Assembly (NCBI GenBank): GCA_019009955.1
Contig: CM032230.1
Span: 105,322,001-105,386,000 of the forward strand
Source of the DNA: Riptortus pedestris
Lineage: Eukaryota > Arthropoda > Insecta > Hemiptera > Alydidae
DNA length: 64,000 nucleotides
Reading direction: 5' to 3'
In this document: positions 23,723 through 34,734 of the stretch, piece by piece
How positions within the stretch are numbered: the stretch's first letter is position 1
How the letters are laid out: each line of letters opens with the position of its first letter
The notes under the pieces: generated by a model
The model's input: only the letters and a program-made list of their open reading frames with translations
Database searches by the model: none
Told to the model about the DNA's origin: nothing
Made by a program: the position numbers and the translations under genes

Positions 23723-24074
23723 TATCACAGAGAGTATGAAATAAAGTTAAAATGTGACAGCATTGAGAAAAACGTCGTACGTTTTATTCTCTTATCGTAA
23801 TTTCAACAAATATTCAAAGCGTTAAGCGATTTAATTCCAAATAATCAGGCTATATGCTTATCATTAAAGGAATGTATAATTGAGATCAGTTCTCCCACAT
23901 ATCATTGTACAATAAGCCATATGCACGTTTTCATTTTAAGTCCACTTCATTCTAATTGGGTGTCATGGGGAAATTATATTATGAGCCAATATATATATTA
24001 TGAGCAATACGCTCACACAACCATAGCAATAATAATAGGGTCCCAATATTATAAGTACATTCACACTTGTGGAT

Positions 24075-24077
<3 letters not shown>

Positions 24078-24135
<58 letters not shown>
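24078..24135. repeat. TA microsatellite
   Basis: TA repeats with a few CA interruptions; a second tract follows at about 24260-24310. The ORFs reading YIYIYI in this area are repeat artefacts. Confidence 0.95.
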
Positions 24136-24143
<8 letters not shown>

Positions 24144-24260
24144 AGATATATTTACTAAAGCATTTGTGTAGAATATTTTTCAGAACTTATGAATACGAGT
24201 TTTGGTCTCTTGTTTAACGCTCTAAAAACGTTCTCCTACCATCCTTTTTCTCGTGTGTTT

Positions 24261-24307
<47 letters not shown>

Positions 24308-24312
<5 letters not shown>

Positions 24313-24560
24313 TAAACCATATCTATAGACAGAAAGAGGTTGAAGCGGATACTAAAATAGGATTTCTAGACATGGAATTAATGAAAAAGAAAGACAATTT
24401 CATTAAGTTTAAGTGCTTTACCAAAACGTATCATAGACAAGAATGATTAATTTTTACTCTAACCACCCATTGAGCTTTAAAAAGAATTTGATTTACAATT
24501 GATCTTTGACACCGTTAAAGAGAACATCCCCACAGTATTTTGATGTGATAAAAAATATAC
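24308..24560 (+). mobile_element. Penelope-like reverse transcriptase fragment
   Basis: Plus strand, broken into two frames. The first has KIGFLDMELMKKKDNFIKFK followed by CFTKTYHRQE; the second, shifted by a frameshift, has INFYSNHPLSFKKNLIYN. FLD..., a K-T-H-like segment and S-N-H-P-L..K in this order are the conserved C-terminal motifs of Penelope-type reverse transcriptases. It is flanked 5' by a TA tract and 3' by further decayed sequence up to a HINE-like element. Confidence 0.62.
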
Positions 24561-24694
24561 TTAGATTAATTTTAAAGAAAATAGTTAACCTAGCAAAATA
24601 ATAGAGAGTAGAATTAAAAATCAGAAAGAATGTTATTTATTCCAAATCAAAAAACGTGGAAATAACATTCGATTTTAATCTGAATATTTTAAAA

Positions 24695-25529
24695 GTCCGT
24701 CACGCAGGGGCTGCGTAAACTAAGCAGATTTCCCACGTGAAGTTTAGTAATAGATAAATATACATACTGGTAACACAACACCACCTTGAATAAATACAAA
24801 CGGAAATAAGAAATGTTTCATCCAATTACAATAAACAGCCGACAGGGAGCGTTAGGTTAGAAATGTAAACAAACGTGTCTGCCCGCCTCACACCGGAAAG
24901 AAAAACAATTACTGAAATATATCAGAATATAACATATTAATTTTATTGAGAACTATTTACTATATCTTTTACTGTACTAGAGACCTTAATAATGAGCCAG
25001 AATAATTGTTATCTCAATCAATCAAATTTTAGTAGTCCAAAACCTTAAGACGGGGGGAGGGGCGGGATCACCAGAACATATTTGCATGTATCTCGTATAA
25101 TAAAGGTCTCTTCAATCAAATTTTTGGTATTTAAACTTCGAATAATGTAATTTATTATGTTGCAGAGTATTGTTAATGTAACATGAGTAGAAGTGGCGGT
25201 TTGCTGATGGCTGAGAACTAAAAAATGCAAATATCTCGGTTAATATTCAAGATATTGAATAAACGTATATAACAATATTTATAGTAAATTTAATTTGCAA
25301 TAAGATGGATTCTATACAATTTTTCGATCCGACCTATGGTAACGGAGATATTTCGAATTTTCGAAAATTCTCCTCTCTAAACCCCTCCTCCCCCTGGCCC
25401 GATTTCAGCCGTTAACGAACTTGATCTTTCTTTTTACATAAAACGACTAAATATCGAGTTTGGTAACGATTAAACAATAATTGCGACCGCTAGAGCGGTA
25501 ACAGACAAATATATAGATAGATAGATAGA

Positions 25530-25566
<37 letters not shown>

Positions 25567-25690
25567 TTTTGAACGGACCTCATTTTCGTCATCTCCTGGG
25601 TAGGATCGATGGACATTTGAAGAAAAAATTCGAAAATCGCGTCGTGAGTACAACCTCAATAGCTGATTTCCCTCAAGGGAAATCTGCTAA
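24695..25690 (+). mobile_element. HINE-like element, longest full-length copy
   Basis: About 1 kb: 5' GTCCGTCACGCAGGGGCTGC, AAGCAGATTTCCCACGTG, an extra internal segment (24745-25000) that also occurs inverted in the copy at 32850-33419, GTAGAAGTGGCGGTTTGC, a C-rich run, GACCGCTAGAGCGGTAAC, a GATA/TA microsatellite at about 25512-25562, then TAGGATCGATGGACATTTGA and the 3' hairpin GATTTCCCTCAAGGGAAATC ending TGCTAA. It shows that two layouts of the element exist. Confidence 0.88.
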
Positions 25691-26101
25691 AATGTACTGG
25701 CGATTTCTTTTCAGACATAGATTTAGGTAATAAGAGAAAAAAGCGAATTTTATTAGAAAATGTGAAAGAAAGTAGCCTAAAAAGGAGCAAAAGTTAACAT
25801 GTAGGAAATTAAAATTTGAAGCAAATAAAAATAATAAGAGAAAGAGGGAACATGTGGTCAACCAGATGATACAGAGTTAAAACATAAAACTTTAAGAATA
25901 TAAATTAGTGTCCCAGTAAATATTTACAGAAATAAGAAAACTAATTTTACAGATTAAAATTAAAATTTAAAACTTGCCAGTAGAATATATACATGATTCC
26001 GATAAATAGTTAAAATAAATAAATGAATAAAAAATGAATATTTACAGTTAAGAAGTTTAAAATAGAATAAATAGTAAAAAGCGAATAGTCCAATTAAAAT
26101 T
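25691..26101. other. Intergenic, no gene recognised
   Basis: AT-rich sequence between a HINE-like copy and a Penelope-like element. Its plus strand has purine-rich runs; no supported feature was seen. Confidence 0.4.
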
Positions 26102-26990
26102 TTAATGAACCAAAAATGAAGGAACAACCACCGGAAGAGCTACAGAAAGCAATACATATAAAAAACGTAAAAGAAGAAAAATAGAGAAGCGAGACAATGA
26201 CTTACCTCTCCACAAAGATGTGACTGGGACCAAGGATTCCCTGTGACTGAGGCCTCGGGACCGGAGAAGAATGAGAGAGGCTTCCGAGACATGCCTCAAC
26301 CTGGTTCCTTCTCCCGTCTTATTAATATTGAGGCCTCCTTTCTTCATCCTGTCCAGTTTTATGTATACGTTTTCGGCTATGCTCAGGGTCTTGCCTTTTT
26401 GTGCTTCATAGAGCAGCTCATACTTTATAGCAGATTTCTCATGGCCCTCTTTCTTGATGTGGGCATGGAACTCTGTGTCACTGGTAACATGCTCTTTCAG
26501 CCGGGTTCTAATCTTTCTTCTACTTTGTCCGACGTACGACACATCACAACTCGAGCATGTTACCCTGTAGACTCCCGACTTGTTGAGTGAGTCAACAGGA
26601 TCTTTTGAAAGCGGTCATCATCCCGAGTGTCTTCAGTTTATTTCCTATCTTATGAGACACAGAGCCCAGATAAGGAATAGAAAGAGGGAAACGTACGTCC
26701 TTATTTCGGCCCACCTGACCGTCGCCGACCTCCATATCTTTGGTCAATTTCCTACGGAGTCTCCTCTTGACAAGTCTGTCCACCACCTCATCCTTGTAGC
26801 AGTTGTTGGATGCTATGCACTTGATGTGGCGCTCAGCCTCATAGTTCTTTTCATCCAACGGCACATTCAACAGCCTGTCCACAAGGAAAAGCAGGCCTGA
26901 CATCTTGTATTGGGGGTGGTGGAAAGAATCCGCCGGTAGTATCAGGTCTGTCGATAACATCTTCCTAAAAATACTAAGAGTGGCCTAATT
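26102..26990 (-). mobile_element. Penelope-like retroelement, C-terminal RT plus GIY-YIG domain
   Basis: Minus strand. An upstream frame (26960-26592) has KMSGLLFLVDRLLNVPLDEK, RHIKCIASNNCYKDEVVDRL and PYLGSVSHKIGNKLKTLGM, as in the linker after the Penelope reverse transcriptase. A second frame, entered by a frameshift near 26590, encodes SGVYRVTCSSCDVSYVGQSR followed by RKIRTRLKEHV. Here GVY and YVG are the GIY-YIG signature, with R and H downstream. The domain continues to about 26250. The frameshift and missing N-terminus mark a dead copy, but it is better kept than the one at 2284-2851 and belongs to a different lineage (CxxC insert present). Confidence 0.82.
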
Positions 26991-27080
26991 CTTGACCATC
27001 GAGATGTACATATATTTCTTATATTTTTTTTTAATTAAATGACATATTATACAACTTTTTTATGGTAAATGTTTGCCAAC

Positions 27081-27135
27081 AGGGCACTGATGATGGCGCG
27101 TATGCTCTGAAAGTGCTCTGTCGCAACGAATAAAC
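27081..27135 (+). repeat. Hammerhead-like motif
   Basis: CTGATGA at 27087-27093 and GAAA at 27109-27112, 26 bases from start to end, as in three other copies in the window. The stem between them is imperfect (GGCGC against GCTCT). GCAC before and GTGC after could also pair. It lies 90 bases beyond the Penelope-like element but on the opposite strand. Confidence 0.42.
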
Positions 27136-27507
27136 AACAGTGAGGGAACGAGGCGTTTTTTTTTCTTACCTGAGACATTTTTTTTGGCCACAAACTGTTG
27201 CTCTATTAATAAATTTTCTAAGACCTAACTTGTTTTCTTTTGATAACTTGGGTTTTTTATCTTTTCAGCATGGAAATCCCATGGAGGACCAACTCCTGCC
27301 AACCTATCTGTTAGTCAGGAGAAAACGTCGACAGTGGATTATATACTTTAGCCAGGCGAGTCATTCACGAAAAACAGAAAATTAATATGCGTAAAAACAA
27401 ATAAATATTTAGTACAACGATTATTTATTTCCAAAATATGCTGGGGAATCTTTTTCTTTAATTGTTTTCCTAATAAAAGGTAATGGGTTGCCTTAAGTGG
27501 CCTTAAG

Positions 27508-27526
27508 TTCATGGAATTGCATAATG
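27508..27526 (+). promoter_or_regulatory. Promoter motif of gene E, distal copy
   Basis: TTCATGGAATTGCATAATG. The same 19-base motif occurs again at 27626-27644, twice upstream of gene F (34420-34438, 34538-34556) and once upstream of G (42401-42419). Its reverse complement contains TTATGCAAT, which fits the C/EBP consensus. Confidence 0.5.
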
Positions 27527-27625
27527 ACACTGAGACTCGTATAAACATTTATATTAATTTCAAGATCTTCCCAGAATAATTGAGGCTTACTTGATAAACA
27601 TAAAGGCTCTCAATAAGTGTGTTAT

Positions 27626-27644
27626 TTCATGGAATTGCATTATG
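27626..27644 (+). promoter_or_regulatory. Promoter motif of gene E, proximal copy
   Basis: TTCATGGAATTGCATTATG, one base different from the distal copy and 147 bases upstream of the TATA box. Confidence 0.5.
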
Positions 27645-27772
27645 GGGGTAATATAGCGCCACTCAGTGCACATTTAAAATGTTTTTGATGATGCTTATCA
27701 CTGATTATACACTTTCGCGTGTTATATTTAAGTGTTTTCCTTAAACGGTGGGCGTATACTTGATTAAGTTCG

Positions 27773-27780
27773 TATATAAA
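27773..27780 (+). promoter_or_regulatory. TATA box of gene E
   Basis: TATATAAA, 50 bases upstream of the ATG. A CAGTGACAGT stretch near 27800 may hold the start site. Confidence 0.65.
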
Positions 27781-27822
27781 TATCCGCTGTTTCAATTCCA
27801 GTGACAGTTCTGAACTGACAAC

Positions 27823-30390
27823 ATGTCTCGCCTTGTACTAGCTATTGGAGTTCTCTGCCTCTTCAGTGCAGTCTTCGCTATTGAAACTGCATCGATTGAG
27901 GAAGAGCTTGAGTCGCAAGTGAACAGTAAGCATTAAGATCTTATTTTTTGCATTAGTTCGATTGGCCTAAAATGACATTTCATAATGAACGACAAACGAG
28001 AATGACAAACTCTTCTGTATAATTATTATGAAACAATTCATTACTAACCAGAGTTAGATTTCTAAACGAGACCATAACACCATATAACAAAATTATTCAA
28101 ACCATGAACAATCAATATCATTGAATATTCTTTAGTAGTTATAAAACTTATTTTTAAATGTATACTATCTGTTAGTATTGAATGAATTTGTAAACAATGT
28201 CGTAATGACAACAATTATTGGAATTTTTTCTACATTTGCATTGCCTTACTGTTTTTTCTATGGTTTTGATATAAATAAACTAATCATTCCCATTAATATT
28301 ACAATAACTCCTGATGGAATTTTCGTTAGTACACAATTGTTTTTTTATTTTTACCAAACTCGATATTGAAAAACGTGTCATAAATTCATTATATCTCCAT
28401 TGTTGAGTGGCATATCAAACAATTGTATTTTGTCAATAAGTTTTATAATGTACATTTTTATTGCATCTTGAATATTTATGGCATGTTGTAGTAAATAGTC
28501 TTCAGCACGTCAACTCATCTCATGTTAACAATTAGCTGATATATCATCAACATGTCAATCACATTAACGTTTTATTCCATACTTAAAATATTGTTTTTTT
28601 TCGAACTATTCCTGTTAGAAATATTCAAATTCCTTCGATGTGACATCACCATTTAAGGTTTTACCTTCTAGACTACATAACTTCTTTCTCTTCAATACCA
28701 TACTCGATATTTAGCCATAACCCCTCAGGACAGACGTTTTTCTAATTATTGAGAAAAATATTTGGTGAGTACATCGCCAAATTAATTCCCATTGCCCACG
28801 GTTGAATCGAATTTTTGTTTCCAAGTAAATCACTTTAAAGGCACCCAGAACTAAAAATCGTTTTAATTAATGAAGCTAAATTTATATAATACAATTTTGT
28901 GACATGGAGTAGCTTTTTGAATTTTCTCTTGTGTTATTATGAAAACAAAACTACTACTTAAATTCTTCATTATGAATAAATTCACTAATTAAATACTGAA
29001 TTTATGAATTCCATCAAATACATCTTTCATAATCATTGATTCAGAAATGTTACAGGCTTATTATGACAGAGAATCAATTAACAGCTCAGTAGTTAAGTAT
29101 TAAATTAGTGCTTAATTAACACTTTACGAAATGCCTATTGAATTGTTTTTTAACTTTCAGAGCAGTGGTGCAGTCCCACAACCTACTGCAATGATGGCTA
29201 CCATTGCTGTACTGTGTACACTTGCTGTCCAAATTCAAGATTTTGCTGTGGAGGTGGCCAATACTGCTGTGCTATAGCAAATTCACTGTTGTAAGTATTA
29301 AATATTACTTAACTCAAGTAAATACAGTAACAATGGATTAATTCTTGAAACATTGATTCGTTAACCTATATAATAGTTTTAAAAAATAAATTGAAATATC
29401 AAAAGGTTTCCCTTGAGGAGGAATGAGAATACCTGACATTTAAGCCGTAGTGGTAAATTTCCTTCTAAAGGTATTTCATTTTGTAAATTGAAAAAGTACG
29501 TCACGCAGGGGCTGCGTAAACTAAGCAGATTTATAAAATAGAGGAATCTACATACGAGAGCCGAACAGTTACGGAAACGGCCGAACTAGCTTTTGGCGGG
29601 AAACTCACTCGTCCGTTATCCGCCCACATTTAATAAAATGCAAATATCTCGGTTAATATTCAATATAGAGAATATATGTATATTACAATATTTATAGTAA
29701 ATTTAATTTCCAATAAGAGTTATTCTATATGATAGCTCGATCTGACGTAAGTAACGGAGATTTTTCGAAAGTCCTCCCCCTTAAACCCCCCCTCCCACTG
29801 ATCCGATTTCAGTCATTAAGGAACTTGATCTGTCTTTTTACATAAAACTTTATGAAAATAGGAACAAAACAGTTCCAAATATCTCCGTTATCCGAAGTCA
29901 CATTTCGGATCAAAACCAATGCTATTGACAATTTAATTGACTATAATTGTTGCTGTGTATACATTCTTTCTGTATCTCTAACTCTATTCGAGATATTTGT
30001 ATTTTTTTATTATTCCGGCTCCAATAAAATCTCCATCCAAATCAAGTTATTTTCACTTAAAGGAACTAACTGTACCACTAACGTTTCTTACCCAGTACAT
30101 ATTTTAAGTCCTGCTCACAAAGGTTCTTATTTCGGGAGAATTAGAGAATGCAATTTAAGACGCTTTCATTATTCTTTCTAACCGAAAGAAATCTGCATTT
30201 AACATGAGTAACGGACTTCTATGTACAGAATTATATATAGTATGTGTGTGTGTGTGTTTAATATTTAATGGTCTGCACGTTGTGTCCTATATAATTTTAA
30301 CATTTACTCAGATATTAAATTAGTTTTTTCCATTCTTGTTTCAGTGAAATGGCCATCTCCAGCGCAGTAGAAGCAAAGGAACAACACTAA
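27823..30390 (+). CDS. Gene E: secreted 10-cysteine granulin-like protein
   Basis: Exons 27823-27925, 29161-29290 and 30345-30390. Exon 1 (34 codons plus one base) encodes the signal peptide MSRLVLAIGVLCLFSAVFA and a short acidic stretch (EEELESQVN), which may be a propeptide. The donor is GTAAGC, phase 1. Exon 2 follows TTTTTAACTTTCAG and has C-x5-C-x5-CC-x4-CCP-x4-CC-x5-CC, with the second half GGGQYCC. It ends in phase 2 before GTAAGT. Exon 3 follows CTTGTTTCAG and ends at TAA 30388-30390 with tail FEMAISSAVEAKEQH. AATAAA lies near 30461. Intron 2 holds a HINE-like copy. It has the clearest promoter of the cluster (TATA plus two shared motifs) and is a tandem duplicate of gene F. The granulin link is inferred from cysteine pattern. 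Confidence 0.87.
29496..29855 (+). mobile_element. HINE-like element, 3'-truncated, in intron 2 of gene E
   Basis: GTACGTCACGCAGGGGCTGC through the AACGGCCGAACTAGC block and CCCCCCTCCCACTGATCCGA to CATAAAACTTTATG, ending before the TA tract. Gene F has no copy at this place, so the insertion is younger than the E/F duplication. Confidence 0.82.
29856..30215 (-). repeat. Old HINE-related sequence shared with gene F intron 2
   Basis: ATCTCCGTTATCCGAAGTCA, TTTCGGATCAAAACCAATGC and TTATTATTCCGGCTCC recall a very diverged minus-oriented element. The same sequence occurs at about 36640-37010 in gene F, so it predates the duplication. The ORF at 29852-30181 has no counterpart frame in F. Confidence 0.55.
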
Positions 30391-30639
30391 AACTGGTTCA
30401 CATCACATAACTACATACATACACCATAACTATTTATAAATTTTCAAAGGCTACGTGAAATAAAATAAATATTTCTTTTTCATATATATCTTTATTTATT
30501 CACCCGACTCATCTCAAGAAATTTCATTTGCATGAACTAATCTGTTAACCTTAGTCATGAAGAATAAAGGAATTTTGCTTTGTTATTTCATTGTTATTGA
30601 TAGAACTAAAGAACAATTATAATTCCAATATAGAACTTA

Positions 30640-30653
30640 AGTTTATTTTATTG

Positions 30654-30686
<33 letters not shown>

Positions 30687-30695
30687 CACACAGAG
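30640..30695. repeat. TA/CA microsatellite
   Basis: (TA)n followed by ACACACACACTCACACA, downstream of gene E. Gene F has a longer TA tract at the matching place (37424-37471). Confidence 0.85.
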
Positions 30696-31489
30696 TTTCT
30701 AAATAATAAACCGAATCAAATGCATTTCAAGGCTAAGCGGATAATTTAATCAAAAAATGTCAGAGGAAAAAGTTGTCGTCTTTGATTTCAATTTAGAGAA
30801 GTATTTTTCAACATTCTTGCACCATGAAACGGGCATCCAAATGTTGCGATGCCCTATTTTTTATTACGACATTATTATTTCAAACTCCTTAAAAATGTGT
30901 TAAAGAATTAGGAAATCGCATTTCGATATCTTTGAAATTAAGGGTTCCATGCCATTGAAAAATGTGGTATCCTCAACATCATTATAGTTTTTCAAACGAA
31001 CTGGGACTCTTTTAGGTCATATGCTTCATCCTTATGTATTTATTTCTGCACTTTCAAATCATTAATGTGTACGTGATACGAAAAAGAAAACAAGTTAAAA
31101 AAAACAACAACAAATATTTCTTCAAATATAAACATTTAATTTGAATATAAACAGATTTAGATCACTATTGATGTGATAAGAATGAATCAATAAATACTTT
31201 TTAGCCAAAAGAAGCAATTTCTTCGAAAACTTCAGAACATTTATCTTGAGAAGAAATGAGAATGCCTTTCATTTAAACAAGAGTGGCGCATTTCCTTCTA
31301 AAGGTATTTTCTTTTAAATATAAAAATAAAACACCAATTATTTTTATAGACAAAACATATACATAAAACATTTATTTTACTAATTCCATTGATAAGGATT
31401 GAATTTATGGGACCTAAGGCTTGGATTTCAGATAGCGTTCAAGTAACCTTATTAACTCCCATATACCAGGAATAACTATTGATTGATTT

Positions 31490-31575
31490 GTCCCACCCTG
31501 GCTAGAAAAGGGTGGTATCCTGTAGATAATTAGTCATAGTACCATAATAGGTCGTAAATAAATAAAAAAAAAACT
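31490..31575 (+). repeat. SINE tail fragment
   Basis: TTGTCCCACCCTGGCTAGAA and AAGGGTGGTATCCTGTAGAT, then a TAAATAAATAAAAAAAAAA tail. It matches the 3' half of the tRNA-derived SINE. Confidence 0.65.
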
Positions 31576-31602
31576 GTAGCCCATTAAATTTACAGAAACG
31601 AT

Positions 31603-32095
31603 ATGCTATCAACGAAAACAAAAGCCTTTTTAAATTTCAGTATACTAAGCACTCTCAATGAAAACAAAACTCATTTTAAATTCAAGAACACTATACGCAT
31701 TCATCGAAAACCAAGACATATTAAATTCCAGGACGCTATGGGCTCCAAACGAAAACATAAGACATTTTAAATTCCATGACACTATATGCACCAAACGAAA
31801 ACAAAAGCCATTTTAAATTCCAGGACACTTTGCGCTTTCAAAGAATACAACGGCCATTTTAAATTCCAGGGTGTTAAAGCACTATCAATGAAAACAAAAC
31901 TCATTTTAAATTCAAGAACAATATACGCATTCATTGAAAAAGAAGACATATTAAATTCCAGGACGATATGCGCTCCAAACGAAAACAATGGCCATTTTAT
32001 ATTCCATGACACTATATACTCTCAACGAAACATAAGCCATTTTAAATTCCAGGACACTATATGCTCTCAACGAAAAAAACAACCCCATTTTGGCT
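31603..32095 (+). repeat. ~46-bp minisatellite, about 10 imperfect copies
   Basis: The unit contains CCATTTTAAATTCCAGGACA and a CTCAACGAAAACAAAA-like half; two starts measured at 31808 and 31854 are 46 bases apart. Copies are diverged with small indels, so overlapping ORFs on both strands are by-products. It lies downstream of gene E. Confidence 0.8.
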
Positions 32096-32849
32096 CTTGG
32101 TGCTTTGTCCCTCAGGTTCTTTAGAAACTGGAATTGTAAATTGCTTCGCGCCCAGCATAGCATGACATCATTTGGGGGGAAATGGAACAAACAATATTCT
32201 TGTAACAAAATGCCCTCGTTGTTCCTTTTAACTGCAACTCAGAGACCGTTTATCAAGATTAACAATTTGGCTTTAAAAATATGTGTTTAACAAATATTAG
32301 TTATTTATATTTATGTGTTCTCAGTTTTTAGTGCACCCCAACATCTAATCAAGTGATGTTCATATCTGCTATTGGAGAAATAGAATATCAAATGTGGGAT
32401 GGCATCACGCTTGAGTCATTTCACCCTATTGGAAATCGATTTAGTTTATTCTTTCCATCCAAATTGAATTTTCTTTTTACCAAGGCTCAACGATGGGCAA
32501 CTCCACCGATGCCTCTACAATGATATAGATTGACCAACAAGAAGACATAACTTACATTTAAGATCAATGAACCCCTAGACAAATGCACAACATAATTAGT
32601 CTGTATATTTACACGAAAAAGTTGGGATATACTCCGACTTCTCAAAACAAAAAACCTTGTATAAAAACTGATATATTTAATTTCTTATTAGTAAATTATA
32701 ATAACAATAAATTGACTGATTCTGTTTGTAGTCGTTTTTATTTATTCAGTGTCTTTAAATTCCAAAGGAAATAAGTACACCCCTACGGAATGTGAATACT
32801 AAGGGCATTTCGTCTTATGTGCATTCACTCTCAATGCTTGATTAATTTT
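32096..32849. other. Intergenic, no gene recognised
   Basis: Unassigned AT-rich sequence between the minisatellite and the next HINE-like copy. Confidence 0.4.
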
Positions 32850-33419
32850 TTAGCAGATTTCCCATAAGTATATAACCAATCATATTGCAAATAAAATGTT
32901 CAGTTAGTAGCATTCAGCAAATCCCCACTTCTACTCATGTTACATAAAGAATACTGTTATATAATAGACCACATTATTCGAAGCTTAAATACCAAATATG
33001 GTTTTCTAGCGACCTCTATTATTCGAGATATATGCGAATATTGTTCTGTTGGCCCTCCCCCTCTCTCATAACTTCTTGGACTACTAAAACGTTTTTGATT
33101 GAGATGAAAATTATTCTGATTTATTATAAATTACAGTGCTAGATATAGTAAATAGTTTTCTACGAAAGTAATACGTTGTATTCTGAAATAATTCAGTAAT
33201 TGTTTTTCTTTCCGGTGAGAGGATGGCAGACCTGTTTGTTTAAGTTTCAGACGCTTCCCTTCGGGAAATTATTAAAAATAACAGAAAGATTTCTTAATAC
33301 CCGTTTGTATTTATTCACTTAATATTCACGGTCGGGTTGTGTTGCCAGTATGTAGATTTATCTATGTTAAACTTGAGTAGGAGAATATCCATAGTTTACT
33401 CAGCTCCTGCGTGAGGGAC
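32850..33419 (-). mobile_element. HINE-like element, rearranged copy
   Basis: Minus orientation: TTAGCAGATTTCCC at the 3' end, then directly AATCCCCACTTCTACTC, the segment with TTGTGTTGCCAGTATGTAGA that is also in the copy at 24695-25690, and the 5' end CAGCTCCTGCGTGAGGGAC. The TA tract and its neighbours are deleted. Confidence 0.75.
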
Positions 33420-33442
33420 TTTTTGAATACCTAGTCGTCTTT

Positions 33443-33575
33443 TTAGCAGATTTCCCTTATGGGAATTCATCTATTGAGGTCGTTCCCATGACGCGATTTT
33501 CGAAAAATTTCCTCTAATGCCCATCGATCCTACACAGGAAATGACAAAAATGCGATTCGTTCAAAACTATATGTG

Positions 33576-33626
<51 letters not shown>

Positions 33627-34099
33627 CATGTCTGTTAACGGTCCAGCGGTCGTAATTTTTGTTGAATCGTTACAAAACTCAATAATTAAACGTTTGATGT
33701 AAAACTAAAGATTAAATTAGTTAATGCTGAAATCCGACCAGTAGGAGGAGGGCGGGGGAATTTCGAAAATGCTTAATATCTCCGTTATTATGCGTCGAAT
33801 AGAAAAATGGTATAGATGCAATCTAATTGAAAATGTGATGTTCTATAAATGTTGTTATGTACTATTTTTTACCATCTTCAATTTTAACCAAGATATTTGC
33901 ATTTTTTTAGTTTTCGCTCTTCAGTAAACCCCCACTCCTGCTTATGTCATATTAGCAATAAGCTGCTATATTATGAAGCACATTATTTGAAGCCTAAATA
34001 GCATATTTTGTTCACATTAATCGTTTACTTTTCGAGGTAAATGAAAATACGTGACGCACGTGAGAAATCTCTCTAGGTAATGCAGATCCTGCGTGACAG
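33443..34099 (-). mobile_element. HINE-like element upstream of gene F
   Basis: Complete in minus orientation: TTAGCAGATTTCCCTTATGG hairpin, ATCGATCCTACACAGGAAAT, TA tract at about 33580-33624, AGTAAACCCCCACTCCTGC, then GCAGATCCTGCGTGACAG. It sits head to tail with the previous copy. Sequence homologous to the promoter of gene E begins just after it. Confidence 0.82.
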
Positions 34100-34419
34100 A
34101 AATTTTTTTTGGTTACAAATTGTCCAGTTACTAATAAATCAAGGAATATCTAACTTTTTTCTTTTGATATTTTGTGTTTTTTTATCTTCGCAGTAGAACC
34201 CATGGAGGACCAACTCCTGCCAACCTATCTGTCAAGAAAAAACGTCAGTCAATTACATACTTTAGCCAGGAGAGTTATTCAGAAAAAAACAGAAAATTAA
34301 TATGCATACAAATAAATATTTAGTACAGCTGATTATTTATTTCCAAAATACGCTGGGGGATCTTTTTCTTTAATTGTTTTCCTAATAAAAGGTAATGGGT
34401 TGACGCAAGTGGCCTTAAG

Positions 34420-34438
34420 TTCATGGAATTGCATAAGG
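34420..34438 (+). promoter_or_regulatory. Promoter motif of gene F, distal copy
   Basis: TTCATGGAATTGCATAAGG, corresponding to 27508-27526 of gene E. Confidence 0.5.
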
Positions 34439-34537
34439 ACAATGAGACTCGTATAAACATTTATATTAATTTTAAGATCTTCCCAGAATAATTGAGGCTT
34501 ACTTGATAAACATAAAGAGCCTCAATAAGTATGGTAT

Positions 34538-34556
34538 TTCATGGAATTGCATAATG
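34538..34556 (+). promoter_or_regulatory. Promoter motif of gene F, proximal copy
   Basis: TTCATGGAATTGCATAATG, 147 bases upstream of the TATA box, the same spacing as in gene E. Confidence 0.5.
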
Positions 34557-34684
34557 GAGGTAATATAGCGCCACTCAGTGCACATTTAAAATTTTTTTGA
34601 TGATGCTTATCACTGATTATACACTTTCGCGTGTTATATTTAAGTGTTTTCCTTAAACGGTGGGAGTATACTTGATTAAGTTCG

Positions 34685-34692
34685 TATATAAA
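34685..34692 (+). promoter_or_regulatory. TATA box of gene F
   Basis: TATATAAA, 50 bases upstream of the ATG, identical in sequence and position to that of gene E. Confidence 0.65.
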
Positions 34693-34734
34693 TATCCGCT
34701 GTTTCAATTCCAGTGACAGTCCTGAACTGACAAC

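Noticed and set aside
31782..32208. Overlapping ORFs on both strands with repeated NSRTI or LEFKM words
   Set aside because: They are translations of the 46-bp minisatellite.
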